Source: Agriotes lineatus (lineage: Eukaryota; Arthropoda; Insecta; Coleoptera; Elateridae). Taken from it: DNA of 64,000 nucleotides. The DNA is taken from positions 36,028,466 through 36,092,465 of the forward strand of contig OW679197.1 in NCBI GenBank assembly GCA_940337035.1, written 5' to 3'. The notes under the pieces are model-generated. The model searched no databases, was not told the origin of the DNA, and saw only the letters and a program-made list of their open reading frames with translations. Each line of letters begins with the position of its first letter. Within the stretch, counting starts at the first letter, position 1. This document shows positions 11,150 to 23,420 of this stretch, one piece after another. The position numbers were made by a program, and so were the translations under genes.

Positions 11150-14100
11150 GAATTTTGCTGAGATTTCGAATTTCATCCTTAAATGACTGGAATGTTATCG
11201 AAAGAACTGACCCTCGGCACTTTCCTATCTATGTTTAAATAGCTTCTCCAGTTGTGTAAGTGGAGAGTTGATTATTGCTTCTCGGTAGCCGGATGGACTC
11301 GAAAGTACAATTTAGGCAATGAGCTCCGTCTATATGCCGGCGCATTGAAATTGCTTTGCTAGCTTCTTGCACGCCGCCGCAATTATAAAAAGGGTTGAGC
11401 GACTACCTGTTGCTTATCCTGGGGGGCCTCACTGGTGGTTGTCGAGATTTGAGTTTTTAAATTGCATTATTTTTACAATGCGGTTGCGGATGAAATCCGT
11501 CACTGGCGACAGTAATTATCCAGTAAAGACACTAGCTACTAACTTACGCATAACGTTAAATTGAAAACTAATTATCCCCTTATTTTGGGCTGTGCAGCTT
11601 GTCGATATTAAGTTTTCAATTTTATGACTGCCTGCGCTGCCTTTGTTGACTTTTTGGCGCGGTAATTTATAAAAGCTGTATGTGGCCGGTTGTTGGCCTG
11701 GTTCGGACGATAAGATTTGTATCTTTTAATTTGCTAACGGATATTATTGTTTAATAGTTTCTTCTTCGCTATGATAAGTTTGTTGCATTTTTTCCCCAAA
11801 GGTTACTTTCATCGTTGGCTGAACACCTTTCTAGACATCAGTAAAATAATTATTCGTCGTTCGTCATTGGCTTGGTTCTAAAGCATCCTCAATGCAGAAG
11901 CATGGTCTTCTTTTCTTTTAGGGATTTAAGACCCCACCCTCGGAAGATCGAATACACATATTAAATCAAGTTAATCAATTTTTTGTTCCATATATATAAA
12001 AACAAAAACTAACAATAGAAAGTCCTATTTATGAAGTGAGCTTTATACCAGTTGATACCTAGGTTTGTACAAATAATACGAGTACAAAGCGCATTGTTTT
12101 AAATCTATTTTTGTCTGTAAACGAATTAGAGAAACGGAAAATATTTTGTATCTATTGTATATAACCCAAAACTATCTCGTTCTATGTTTACCCATGTAGT
12201 ACAAATTTACATAGAAGATATTGTTTACGTTGTCTATTGCTTATCATACCAACTGCAATTTTCGGTGCTTCTTCAGCAGGTTCGCGCTGGTGGGTGTATT
12301 GGTCATCAAGCTGCCCTGTTTAAATGATTGTTTCTCGTTGTTTGGGTAGACATACAATCATTTCACATACATTGTAATGGTTCACTGCCCATAGAAATTC
12401 TGATTGCTTAATTAACTAAACGAATAAGGTCAACATGAGCACAGAATTAAATATTTTATCTATTGCAAGATAATCAATACTTTACATTAATAAGTGCACT
12501 TAATATGAGCAGCAGTAACTAATAATTTGAGGGATAAAAGTTGACATGAAATAAAGCAAGTTTCAGAAGGGTTACATTCAGAGATTCAAATATGATAAAT
12601 GTTCGGAAGAGCTAATGCAATTTAATTTGTAACTGACGAATTTGAGCTTATTAATATGAGGCATAATGTCAATAAAATAATACAAAATGATTTGTTAAGT
12701 ACAGAAAGAATACGAGCGTTATGTATTAAAAGCATATGAGCCAGCAAAACGCAAATTAGCTGAAAGGTAAACGAAACAGTGCTAGCAATTTAATAATTAC
12801 AAAGAACAATGAAAAAGAGAAAGCAGCCGATCGAAAGACAATTAGTGAGACGTTAATTGAACTCCAACTGTATCAGTGCATTATAAACAAAAGTGACTTA
12901 AAAGCAGAGCAAGTGTAGTAACAATTATTCCAAGAAAAATACAATTTTAGTGGTTAGCAGACATGAAATCAAAACTGTAGTCCATAAGGTTAAACATGTT
13001 ATCAATCCTAATTTCCTTTATAAAAATTGAAAATCTAGTTGCTAAGATACATGACAGTTTTTTGTTAAAAGAAATAACGAAACCAGCTTAAAAATTTGTG
13101 TTGGGGCGAGCTTGAGCTTCTGAATTTATCACATAAAATTATAAATACAAAATCTTTTATTACCATTGTGTATAGAAAATTATTAACCAGTGTGCAGGGC
13201 ATCTGTGGGTACAGTTTGCCAGGTGTTAAAGGTGCCAAGTGCAGCAGTTTAGCCACCAGAAGGTTTCAACCGGGTTTCAACCAAGTGCGAGTAACGTTGA
13301 AAAGCCAATTCCAGAAGTAAACAGCATCGTCTAGCAAGAATAGCGCTTGCTACGTGTAGGGACGACCTTCAAGAGCCCGTACGGGTAGTGGAATTCCAAC
13401 CAATAAGCCATCTCTAAGTCCATAATTCCCTTGGCGTCATTGGGGAGCGTATCCAGCGTCCGAGAAGTCTCCAATAAAGGTAGAATTTCACAGGGAAAGG
13501 GTTGGAGTACGTCCATTATTTTTGGATCTCATCAAGATCAGACTGTCTACGATGTGTAGCACCAAGTTCCAGAGTTCCAGCGCCGTCCAGCTTTCAGAAA
13601 TTTAGGTAGCGTCCCTTGAAAATTCAGGATGACGCGGCATTTTTCACTTTTGGCCGGATATAGAACAAAAAGCGATCACGCGTTGGTTTCACTTCACACT
13701 AGAAACGAAACGAGTTTAGCAGTATTAATATGTACCTGAAGCTCCTTTCCTATTTTCCTGTTTTAAAATTTAATTTTCGCTGTTGCTTGCGACCACAGAT
13801 CATTTTGTTGCTGAGTCAAATTTCTAGGTTAGTTATACGTCACATGGAAAATGTGCATTTTCCCGAAATATTTGAGAGTATTTGTCATACAATGAGTTAT
13901 TTGTCATACCAAGTTTTCTTGAATTTTATGAACCTACACCCTGAACCAAGTTTGTTTCATGTTCTACGGAGTTATGCCCGAATTTATTGGGGATAGATAA
14001 AATAAGAAAAAGGCAATAAACCATCTATTTGTCGTAATTAAATATTACACTCTTTTAATTTGCCCTAAGTTTGAGAGGTGATGTTCAATTGAAACTTAAT

Positions 14101-14389
14101 AATTATAAAGTGTAGTTTCCCTTGCCATTAATTATATTTTATTTAAAAAAAACTATTATATATGTACTTTATTAGTGAAGTAAGGCGGGATTATTTGAAT
14201 ACTTTTGAACAGCTTCCCAATTAGTTTTATTTGAATTATTTAAAAATATTCGTCAAGCTTGTCACAAATGATTTATGGTTCATTGTTTCGTGAAGTCCAA
14301 ATTTTTAGACGAGATTTGTTTCTTTACATTAATTAGTCAACTGTTCTGTACATGTTGCGAATTAATAATGAAATCTTGGTTCTTTGGCT
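11150..14389. other. Unassigned DNA
   Basis: Mixed AT-rich sequence with a few GC-richer patches (11330-11480, 12260-12330, 13180-13620). At 12285 a pyrimidine-rich stretch ending CTTCTTCAG precedes about 20 open codons of hydrophobic character, a weak exon-like coincidence. A-rich sequence at 12420-13080 resembles decayed LINE linker sequence but has no diagnostic motif. The 88-codon frame at 13730-13996 matches nothing I know. Confidence 0.45.
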
Positions 14390-15190
14390 TTTATGCATTG
14401 TCTGTTTGTTCTAGGCCGAAAACCCTCGTCACTAAAAGCAAATAGATCATCTATAGCCACTGGTGTTCTATAAAATGTGACAGATGGACCGAGTCCGGCC
14501 AGTTTTATGCGATGGAGGCGGTCGTGACGTTAAGTGTCCGCGTCGGGGAACCTCAAGGTTTTATCTGAGGTCCATCTCGACCCAAATCTCTGTACATTCT
14601 CCACCGCTGTTGACACAGGCTGCAATCTGCATGCGTGCGTCGCGGGTCGTGTGCATGCCCAATTATGCCCGAACATCCGCGTTCATTAAAGAATTCCGTT
14701 GCTCGATATGTTCCCCGATACCACTTGCTAAAAGCTGCTCGAATTAATAGCCGCGTATTATTGCACTTCCACATCTAATTACCGCATAGCTGCTGCTCTA
14801 CAAAACCAGCGCACGGAATTCCGACGCGAGCCCGCGAATTAATTATTTCGTTTCGGAAAGCCACACGTGGACGGTAGTCATACATCTCCTTATCAACTTC
14901 CGCATGGATTATGTCGAAGTGTCGCCAGCCGAGATGCATTTGCACGTCGAAATACAAATCGAGGAGCGCTGAGCGATGGAGCACTTCTCGAGTGATTTTA
15001 ATGATCACAATTTGAGGGAGGAAACCGAGCCTTGTGGCTTGCTGCACGTCCAAGCTGTGTTTAAAGCTTCCGCTGCATGTGCATCCTCAACAAAAAAAAA
15101 GCGTAGATATAAAATTCAGGCCCCCTACGAAGTCGTTCAGTGGATGCATCAACACCCGTGGAAAATTCCCAAGTTGAAAAAAAGTTAAAC
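14390..15190. other. Unique GC-richer island
   Basis: Clearly GC-richer and more complex than its surroundings, with several AATTAATTA-type words (14740-14850). The minus strand has a frame interrupted by one stop (15053 down to 14553), but GC richness alone lengthens frames and no domain is visible. It could be conserved regulatory DNA or a non-coding exon. No function can be read from the sequence. Confidence 0.4.
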
Positions 15191-15429
15191 ATAGAAATAC
15201 CTATATTGTTAACTTCAAAATGTGTTCAGATAAATTTTCAAAATATGTATTGCAATGTGTTGTGGTTAGTTGTGGATATTTAAAATAAAAATATTTATAT
15301 AACAACTGCTTATTATCAAAATTTCTTTCTCCGAAGCTTGCATAAATGTTATGTATTCTGTCATATTTATTGTTTATCCGCTGTATTAGAGACGTATAGT
15401 TAATTAAATCTGCAAATACACGTCAATTA

Positions 15430-17050
15430 ATAAATTATTTAAACATGAAACTGCTTACTCAGGTTGAAACATCCATTCATTATTATTCTAAATTTGAAAT
15501 TACTTGTGTTCAAACTTGATATCGGTCATATAGATTCCTTTTATCTAAATCGTACGCCGACAGCCTATCCAAACCTTTCACTCAAAAATGATCCTAAGAA
15601 GATTACAACTTAACTCACTTCAGGTAATTATTGATCTCACTTTATTTACAATAAATATTTCCATCTTTCCTTTCAGGTATCCTGGAATCCTCGAAACACC
15701 GCACCAGTCGAACTTTATTAACAAAAAGTGCGACACTGCAGACCCTGTCCAGCAGCAGTAGATAACAGCAATTATGCAGATATTCGCTATAGCCAATTTA
15801 TTAACTCGAACCAGCAACATCCTCCATCTACTTTTCATCCCTCGATGTCAATATTCCATTTCTTTGTAAATTTCAAAAATAGTACATTCCTACTTTAAAG
15901 TGGTATTTATCTTTCTAAATTAGTCAGTCCACACTGATTAAATAATTTATCATTTCTTCGTACATTATAACATGTCTATTTTCCTTTAAGGAAAAATTTG
16001 ATCAAAATTTAAAAAATGCTATTCTCTACATTTCCTAGTATCTAGCTTAGTTACAAAAAATTAAATGGTTACAATATTAAATTAAATATTTACATCATTA
16101 TAGATGTCAACAACTATAATTTTAACATCTAAATACTAATTCTTATTTTATCATCATCCTCTATTCTATTTGAACATACCCTTATTTTTTTACTATTCGG
16201 CCTGCCGTTACAAGAATGAACATAAAATAGTAAGTGACTATATTGTCATTTCCAAATAAAAGTAACTATAATTTTAGTCCCATATTAGTTGTGATTACTT
16301 TAATATGATATGTAGAAGTGTAGAGCTATTACAATATAAACAATGAAACATTGAGAAATAGTAAATCTGCTACTAATATCAGGTCTATTAAATAGAGTGT
16401 TCCACAAGGTTCCATACTCGGACTTTGCTTTTCTAAAATGTAGGTGTATGCTATTCCTATTCCACTTAATTATTCTTTAACAAGTTCCATTAGGTATCAA
16501 TAACAAATTGTTAATTAGCTGGAATTATACTTAGAGTGTAGATTTACAGGGGGATAACATCTTATTTTCAAAATGAGCAACCTTCAAAGCAATTTAGACG
16601 GCTTTTTTCTATTATTAAAAAAAATTTAAGTATGGCATACACGTTAGCAGTTTGTTTCGATTTTTGAAAGAACTCGCTGAAGTAAAATTTTGCAATAGAG
16701 GAAACGCAACTAGAAATAGCACGTCACATAGAAGCTAAATATACGTATTAGAAGGTTTCCCTAACTCTCATTCTTTCAGAGTTCAATGTGATATTGCACT
16801 AGTATCGGTTCAGCCATTGACGTTCTTGAATAGGTCTTTTATAATCATCCGAATTTCTTACTAATAATAATTATTATTGCCATTCCTTTCTTTGACTATT
16901 TCCTTTTGTTGTAATGTAACACTTTCTGAAAATGCCTATTATCATCCACTCACTGATGTGTCCATATTAGACCAGACTTATTCTTTGTATCTCTCCTTAC
17001 AATGATATATTCTACTTCTATTTTTCTTACTCATGACCTTCTATGTGGGT
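15430..17050. repeat. Diverged duplicated segment, copy A, with RT motif
   Basis: Parts of this segment reappear at 17690-18560. The block at about 15440-15480 (AAACATGAAAC...TTACTCAGGTT) matches 17690-17730, and 16370-17040 matches 17940-18545 with many substitutions and small indels. At 16395-16430 the plus strand reads SVPQGSILG-like, the RT GxPQGSxLGP block, so the duplicated sequence derives at least partly from a jockey/CR1-like LINE. A splice-acceptor-like sequence (CTTTCCTTTCAG) at about 15665-15676 is followed by 29 open codons and a stop. That is weak evidence for an exon. Confidence 0.55.
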
Positions 17051-17226
17051 ATATAGAATACATTTTTCTTGCGATACAGTTATTTGTTTTCAAAATTACT
17101 TTCAACATAAGCTTGATCAAATATTTACTTCTTCAAATCTCAGATTAACTTAACCTACGATATTTATGGTTATCTAATTCTTCATATTAATAATTTAGGC
17201 AGTGCACCAATTATGTTCTATTAATA

Positions 17227-17310
17227 GTTATTTAACAAACAAGTATGATTAATAATCGAGACATTTGTAGAGATTTTATTAATCGCCGATTAACATACGA
17301 GTTAATTACA
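17227..17310. mobile_element. Foldback MITE, short copy
   Basis: Inverted ends TTATTTAACAAACAAGT and ACGAGTTAATTA flank ATTAATAATCG and ATTAATCG words. Its right half closely matches the right half of the foldback at 51491-51628 (TTAATCGCC...GAGTT...ATTACA), so both belong to one family. This copy lacks part of the left arm. Confidence 0.65.
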
Positions 17311-17442
17311 ATATTTTTCCGTTGATCGTATATTATTAATTGGAAGAAAATCTAATTTTATTCCATGAAAAGAATTTGACACTTAAAGTTTTGACGTTAA
17401 TGGTACCGGGTGACCATAAGTGGTCGTGATTTGTTTTCTTAT

Positions 17443-17538
17443 GGCGGCACTGTAAGTCTATGTCAAATTCGAGGTTAGCAGGTTAGGTTTTGCGTCAGTT
17501 TTGACACCACCAATTTGACATAGACTTACAGTGCCGCC
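17443..17538. mobile_element. 96-bp MITE-like element with perfect 27-bp inverted repeats
   Basis: The 27 bases at 17443-17469 (starting GGCGGCACTGTAAGTC) are the exact reverse complement of 17512-17538. The 42-bp centre is unique and no reading frame is present. The perfect arms contrast with the decayed neighbours and suggest recent insertion or inversion. I could not identify a clean target duplication. Confidence 0.8.
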
Positions 17539-17689
17539 AACATAAACAGATTTTTAAAACTCGATCATTAATAAAAGATCATTCATTAATAAGGGTCATT
17601 AATAGACGATTCTCTATATATTAATGAAACCCATAAATAAACGATCAACGAAAAACAAACTTAAATGCTAGCTCATTTAATATTTTTCG

Positions 17690-18560
17690 AAACATGAAAC
17701 CCTTTACTCAAGTTAGGACATGCTGACATGCATTTATAATTGTTGTAGATTTTAAATAACTTTCTTCTTGTAAACTCTAAAGCTGTTATGTAGATTTTCT
17801 CAACATAAAGTGCATGTTGACAATTCACGCAAGCTTTTTAACTCGACAGCGCTTATAAATGTCACTTCTCAGCTTATTAAAAAATCTTGTATTATCGTTT
17901 CTAAGTCAATCCACCGTTAACAGTCGAATAAATGCAACGCTATCGCGTCTATTAGATTGAGTGTTCCGCAAGGTTCCATACAACGACTTTGCTTTTCTAA
18001 GATGTGCACTTAAAGTATTCCTGTCCCACTTAATTGTCATTTAACAAGTTTCATGTGGCATTTATAACAAACTGTTGAGTAGCTACAATTATATTTCCAC
18101 TATAGAGTCACATGAGGAGGACATATTTAATAACTAAGCAATTTTTCCTATAATAAAAATTGGTTATTATGTCATAGGTTATAATAGTCTTTTTTTAGTT
18201 TTTCATAAACTGCCTTATGAAAAATTTTCAATTTCAATAGAAGAAACTCCGCCAGGGATAGTACGTCATGGGAGTCAAACATGCACAATCCACATGCCTC
18301 ATCTCATTCTTTCAAAGTTCAGTATTTTATTGTCCTGCCATCGTTTCAACCATTGCGGTTCTTAAATAGGTCTTGTATGCCCCCTCCAATTCCTTATTAC
18401 CATTCCTTTATTACAAATTTCCTTCTCTTTTACTTGGTGGATATTATTGTAATACTTTTTAAAATGCCTATGACCATCCATTTCTTGAAACGGTCCATAT
18501 TAGACAAGATATCTTCTACAATGATATATTCTACTTCCATTATTTCACTTATTCATGTTT
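17690..18560. repeat. Diverged duplicated segment, copy B, with RT motif
   Basis: Second copy of the segment at 15430-17050, in the same orientation. The RT-like block reads SVPQGSIQ at 17960-17995. The 111-codon frame at 18281-18616 is a chance opening in this copy: the equivalent stretch of copy A carries stops. The two copies are strongly diverged, so the duplication or double insertion is old. Confidence 0.55.
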
Positions 18561-18661
18561 TTCCTGCCCTTTCTATTTCAGATGCACAGGTAGCAGGATT
18601 TCGCTTTGAACCATAGTCTTGCAAATAATTGTTTTTCTTTGATATATTAGCTCTAAAATGT

Positions 18662-20242
18662 CCCAGTAGGCACACGTACGTTTAAAATACGTCGAAAAGA
18701 GGTTAACATAGTTGAAAAGATGTTATTCGTTGAAAATTAAACGTTGGATTTTAGTCAAACAATTACCGTCATTTTTTCAACCTAAATTAGACATTGATTT
18801 TTAGTAATTTTTGTTACTATTTACGTAGGTAATTGTGTCCTTTATTAAACGTTTAGGCTACGACGTTTATTGAGCGTGTGTAAATAACGGCGATATGTCG
18901 TTGATTTTACGATCCTGTTAGACAGCCAGTTAATGTAAAACGTATATCTTATGTTGTGAAAATCCGAAAATTTAACATTTTCCACATTACGTTAAAATAA
19001 CGTTAATATAAAACAGTTTTTGGATTAGTAGTCGACCCTTAACGTCCATATAACGTTGTTACAGCAACGTGATAATAACGTTTTTGCATTACGTTTTCAC
19101 GTCGTTTACTTTAAGTGATTTTTAGAACAGCAGTTAACTTGAAACGTAGACATGACCTTTATAAAAACTTATCATCTTCTGATACGACAGCGCGATAATT
19201 ATTTTTGTATGTAGTTGATTTTAAGTGCATTTTATACCAGCAGTTAAAGTTAAACGGTGATATGACGTTCACAAACACACGTAAGGTCGGCAAGAAACAC
19301 GTATGTCCAACGGGTAAGGTCATTGCTCACACGATAGTGCCGACCAATTACATCGCCTTACGCAATATGCTGACAAGCCGTTGTTTTCCTTTGTCTGGTG
19401 ACCTGGATTCACTCTTTAGGTCGCCATTTGTATCCCTGATAAAATCTGAAAATCTGTGAGTTAGAACGTTATGTGTTTATTATTTCATTATATGGCCCTT
19501 TGTTCTACTACGCCTAATTTTCCCATTTAAGCTAAAACAGCTGTCGACTTTGTGTGGAACATCACAGAGTTGAAGCAGCTACCTGATCTTTTTTGATATT
19601 ACCTTTATCAACTGAAGTCGCCGTCTTATTCTATTGGACTGGTACAATAAATATTATTCAAAAAAATTTAACTTCCTTCTGTCGTTAATCTTCTTCTTCT
19701 TCTTAGTCGTATTACTTCATGTCTGAAGTGTCGTGATTAATATAGATTTTTAGTTTGGTGAATTACATGTCGCCATTCTTCGCGATTTTGTGCTCTGTGA
19801 ATAACTTAATACTTGACGTAAACAAAATGTTAATTTCGTATCAAGTAAAACGTCATCTCAACGTAAAAGTCAATTTCAAGTTGTAGTTAAAACGTAACGT
19901 CCTTATACTGTTAGCACCTAATTAACAAATGGCGTTAATAAAACGTCGTTTTAACGTATAAAGCACGTACTTTTTCTGTTGAAAGTGCAACGACGTTAAA
20001 ACGTTAACATATGTTTGAAAATTGTGCAATAACATGACGTTTAAAAGACGTCGAATTGGATCGCATTATAACGTCCACAGATAACGGTCTTGTTTGGTCA
20101 TGCCTTAAACGTTAAAAAAGCCGTCACAGGCTAACTACAAAATATTGGAAAACTGGTTGATTGTCGCGACACTTTGACGTTAATATAACGCTTGGTCCAG
20201 TGTTACGTTTCAACGTTAGTTCAACGTTCTGTGCACACTGGG
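18662..20242. mobile_element. 1.58-kb ACGT-rich non-autonomous DNA transposon
   Basis: The ends are inverted: the left starts CCCAGTAGGCACACGTACGTT and the right, read on the minus strand, starts CCCAGTGTGCACAGAACGTT. I count about 39 ACGT words between them, mostly in the context AACGT or ACGTT, against roughly five expected for this composition. They are absent only from about 19500-19815, where a LINE fragment sits. Two subterminal units at 19111-19157 and 19221-19266 (TTAAGTG...CAGCAGTTAA) repeat with a 110-bp period. No transposase frame is visible. The superfamily is undetermined because the target duplication is not clear. Confidence 0.7.
19689..19815 (-). mobile_element. 3' end of an RTE-like LINE inside the ACGT-rich element
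   Basis: Read on the minus strand this ends in GAAGAAGAAGAAG (19689-19705). It is preceded by a decayed C-terminal reading that includes REEWRHVIHQ, which resembles the R-x-x-WR-x-x-I block just before the stop of RTE-type ORF2. It interrupts the ACGT pattern, so it inserted after that element arrived. Confidence 0.6.
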
Positions 20243-20760
20243 GTCCTACTTAAAGCGCCCATCTCAACTTTTTCATGCATTTATCGTTAGTTCCTACTCG
20301 TACTTATTTTTCTCATCATACTCAATTGATATCGTCTCCTGAGCTGCAATAGCTTAAAATCAGCCCTCCCGTAAAGGACAGTTACGCCACTGATAGTTAA
20401 ACCATGAAGAATTACTTGTTACAAACCAAAGACCGTCCTGTAATTTCAATTTAAAATTGCCTCGTTAATAATTCCTGAATAAGTCAACTTTCTGATAAGG
20501 AGATGAAAAGATAAGCACTAGAAGCTGGACTATCGTACTTTTAAATACATTTTAAACTAATCGTAAACTCCTTAAGCGGCTTCGACATCCCGATACACTT
20601 GTATTAAGCATCCACCACATTAGAAATCATCTCGACAATATGTCGTCTTCCTAAGATCTACTGTAAAATTAATGGAATATAAATGAGAATAAATAATTCA
20701 TACAGAGCTGCTTTAAATAATTCAAATTAGTTCTGCCCAAGACTTTTATTGCCGTCGTAG
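20243..20760. other. No recognisable feature
   Basis: AT-rich, no repeats or frames of note. Confidence 0.5.
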
Positions 20761-21900
20761 GAAAGGGTTCACAAGACAACACTCTATTTGTCTCAGTGGG
20801 AAGAACACAAAGGATTCCTTGCATATGCATAAATTATAGTGGATATGCAAGTGCACCAATTATTTCGCGAGATAATAAGAAACTTCGTCGAGTTAAAGCA
20901 AAATTGCTTTTGAGGGAAACTAACGCGCCAGAGGGCACGCCATTAAAATGCAGTAGTGGCTTTTCGAGTAATGGGCAAAAAAATCTTAGAACTAACTCTA
21001 GGACGTCTCGGAGGAGTCGTGTGGTGCGGCCGATGATGGGATCGATTTGAAAGGAATCAAAGCGCATTAGCTCATTACAGGCCAATTAAAAATTCCAACG
21101 CTTGGAACTTCTTGGGCGATAATACCCGTGAGGAGGAAGTCGCCGAAGCGACCATATCCTCTGAAGAACTGGAAATGACAAAGAGTCGTATTAAAAAGGG
21201 ATTAAGCTAGAATTTTAAGTGAATTCTAGTGTTCGACATTCCTTAATGAGCAAACAGAAAAAGTTTCGGATTCCGGGCGGCGTTCCCGGGATTTTAATCT
21301 AGATCCGAATTTGAAATAGTTTTAATTGCTTAACAGTTTTTGTCTCCAAGAAATTACCATTTTCGGGGGTCGAGGCGAGCAATTCCAGATATCGACTAGC
21401 GGCGTTTCGCTCTTTTAATTATGATATGTAAGAAGTATTGTTACACAATGTTTCAAACTTGTCAAAGATTTAATTGGTCTGAGATTGACAACGTCGATAA
21501 CTAAACTACTTCGTCATCGATCCTCGTTTTTGCCTACACGATTCCTTCGGAGATTACATATTACACGTTTTTTAAGGTAATGCCGCTAATTAATAAAATT
21601 TATTACGCTAACGCGGTAACTCGGTTACGCAGCTGATTGCAAGAAAAATAAACGCCAATACCAACAGCGTAACGACGGCTATTTTTCATTTCATTCACCT
21701 ATGGATGGCACTCAATTAACTACGCCTTTCATAAAATATTTCTCCCACCCTGTCAGGTCCGAGCGGCCGCAAACCCACTGGATATTTCTTTAATGAAATC
21801 GAGCACGTTGTTGTTTTCGTTGGCTAATCGTGTGAAATTGGAATATAATGTACTGTTAATAAAAACCATCTGTATGAAACCCAGCTCTTCAGAGCCTTCA
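20760..21900. other. Unique GC-richer island
   Basis: Mixed-composition single-copy-looking DNA with AATTAAT words. Opposed short frames at 20796-21050 (+) and 20834-21085 (-) overlap each other and neither resembles a known protein. Conserved non-coding DNA is possible but unproven. Confidence 0.35.
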
Positions 21901-22110
21901 TGGGGATTCATTCGGCACAGGAAATCGATTTCATTCTAAATCCGAGTCTAAATGGAATTATTCCGGAGAAAACTATTTTAAATATAATTTTCTGGCTCGT
22001 TATGGGCCTACATGATAATAACTTCTTATAGTAAATATCTTATACAAACAGTAGATATTGATATGGGTACAGATGAAAAATACTCTGCTGAATGCAAATA
22101 CAAGAATGTA

Positions 22111-22310
22111 CGGTGACGGCCAAATAAAAACGACCACCATTTTGACATTCTATGTCATTTTCATAAATTTTGGGAAATCAGGCTTTTCCTTGACAGTAGG
22201 TACCTTATCAACTTGAATTCTTAATATGTCATTTTTAATTTTTATGTTTCTTAGGTGATTTAATACCAATTCGCAATAGAGTAAAGTACTGATCGGTTTT
22301 ATTTGGCCTG
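22111..22310. mobile_element. 200-bp Tc1/mariner-type MITE
   Basis: Flanked by TA on both sides (22109-22110 and 22311-22312). The left end CGGTGACGGCCAAATAAAA and the right end, read inverted, CAGGCCAAATAAAACCGATC, share GGCCAAATAAAA. TA duplication and GGCCAAATAAAA ends are typical of Tc1/mariner-derived miniature elements. No transposase remains. Confidence 0.65.
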
Positions 22311-22410
22311 TACTTGAATAACAAGTATTAAGATGTCGCCTAGATCGACATTTTTCGATTTCGAATATTCGGGACGAGAATAACCGATTTCGTGATGTTT
22401 TTCGAGATTC

Positions 22411-23420
22411 TCAGTTTCTTGACCCACATAAAAACGAAGCCGGATTGGGGAGTCGCAGTGGTTTCGGCATTAGACTTTGTAGTCGTTGGAGCCCATGGAA
22501 ATTAAACCCATCTATTCTGGTATAGATCTGGTCTGCTTCTGAACCAAGTCCCCTGCTTTGCCCTTTCAAGTACAGTGCCATAAACACCACCTCAGTTTGT
22601 CCATTAGAATTTTCCCATCTCTCTTTTGTAAATAACTCAACTTCGTATCTTGTTGGATTTGTTGTTAATATCCATGATTTACACAAGTATGTTAGCGTAG
22701 GTATCACCACCGATTTGCAGACAGTAACTTCTCTTTCTCTTGACACATCTTTTTAACCTAAATAAACCTCTCGTGGGTGAGTGAGACATTGTGGCAATTG
22801 CTGCTGCTCTTTCAAGCTGGAACTCGTGACAGTACTTTCCCTCCAGTGTTATCTTGTGACGTTTTTCGGCTTCGCTTATTGCTACAGTTACCGTAATGTA
22901 GTGCATTTGATCAGCATCATTCTCCAGTTGCCAATAATTAATAATTTTGCATTGTCTTCATATGTTTCTAAAATTTTGTTTATTTCTAGTATGAAAAATA
23001 GCGACAACATTTTCTTAATCCTACATTAATTTCGAGTGATGTAGAGGTTCTATGCCTTCCCCACATTTCCCTCCTTCAACTTTTTGTATACCCTGGATCT
23101 CTCGACTCAGTCAAATGCTTTCTTCATATTAACAAAAAAGAGGTGTATCTCTTTATTATGTCTTATTTCCTTTCCTGATATATGTTTGAGCATGTAAATT
23201 AAGTCCTACGTTCTCACACTTGCCTAAAATCCATGCGGTCCTTCGTCCAGCTGCTTTTCGACTTGGCTACTTACTCATTCTAACATACAACTTTCCATGC
23301 AAGCAAGGTCAGTAGCGATATAACTTTGTGATTTCTGCACTCTTGTTTATTCGCTTTCTTATATATGGGAACTATGATAACTACCCTCCAGTTTCTAGGC
23401 ACCCTGATTTTCGTTAATTA
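22411..23420 (-). mobile_element. Decayed LINE ORF2 remnant, minus strand
   Basis: Read from 23420 down, the reverse-transcriptase order is preserved. VVIIVPIYKKANK (23395-23350) matches the IPIYKKGDK block before the palm. VEKQLDEGPHGF (about 23270-23230) matches the EQAGFR-type block. FVNMKKAFD (23145-23100) matches FIDLEKAFD with the first catalytic Asp, followed by a stop. Then a short gap, and VTVCKSVVIPTLTY...W (about 22730-22665) matches the VxPTLLYGxExW block after the thumb. The YxDD box is not recognisable, so part of the core is lost. Frameshifts and stops are frequent. RTE/CR1-like affiliation is inferred from these blocks. Confidence 0.75.

Noticed and set aside
12285..12360. Exon after CTTCTTCAG
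   Set aside because: About 20 hydrophobic codons only, no partner exon or family similarity.
14553..15053. Minus-strand frame of about 166 codons with one stop
   Set aside because: GC-rich sequence lengthens chance frames. No domain, no splice context, and a competing plus-strand frame of similar length.
15677..15766. Terminal exon of 29 codons after a good acceptor-like site
   Set aside because: Too short to judge, lies in a segment with LINE similarity, and no upstream exon is visible.
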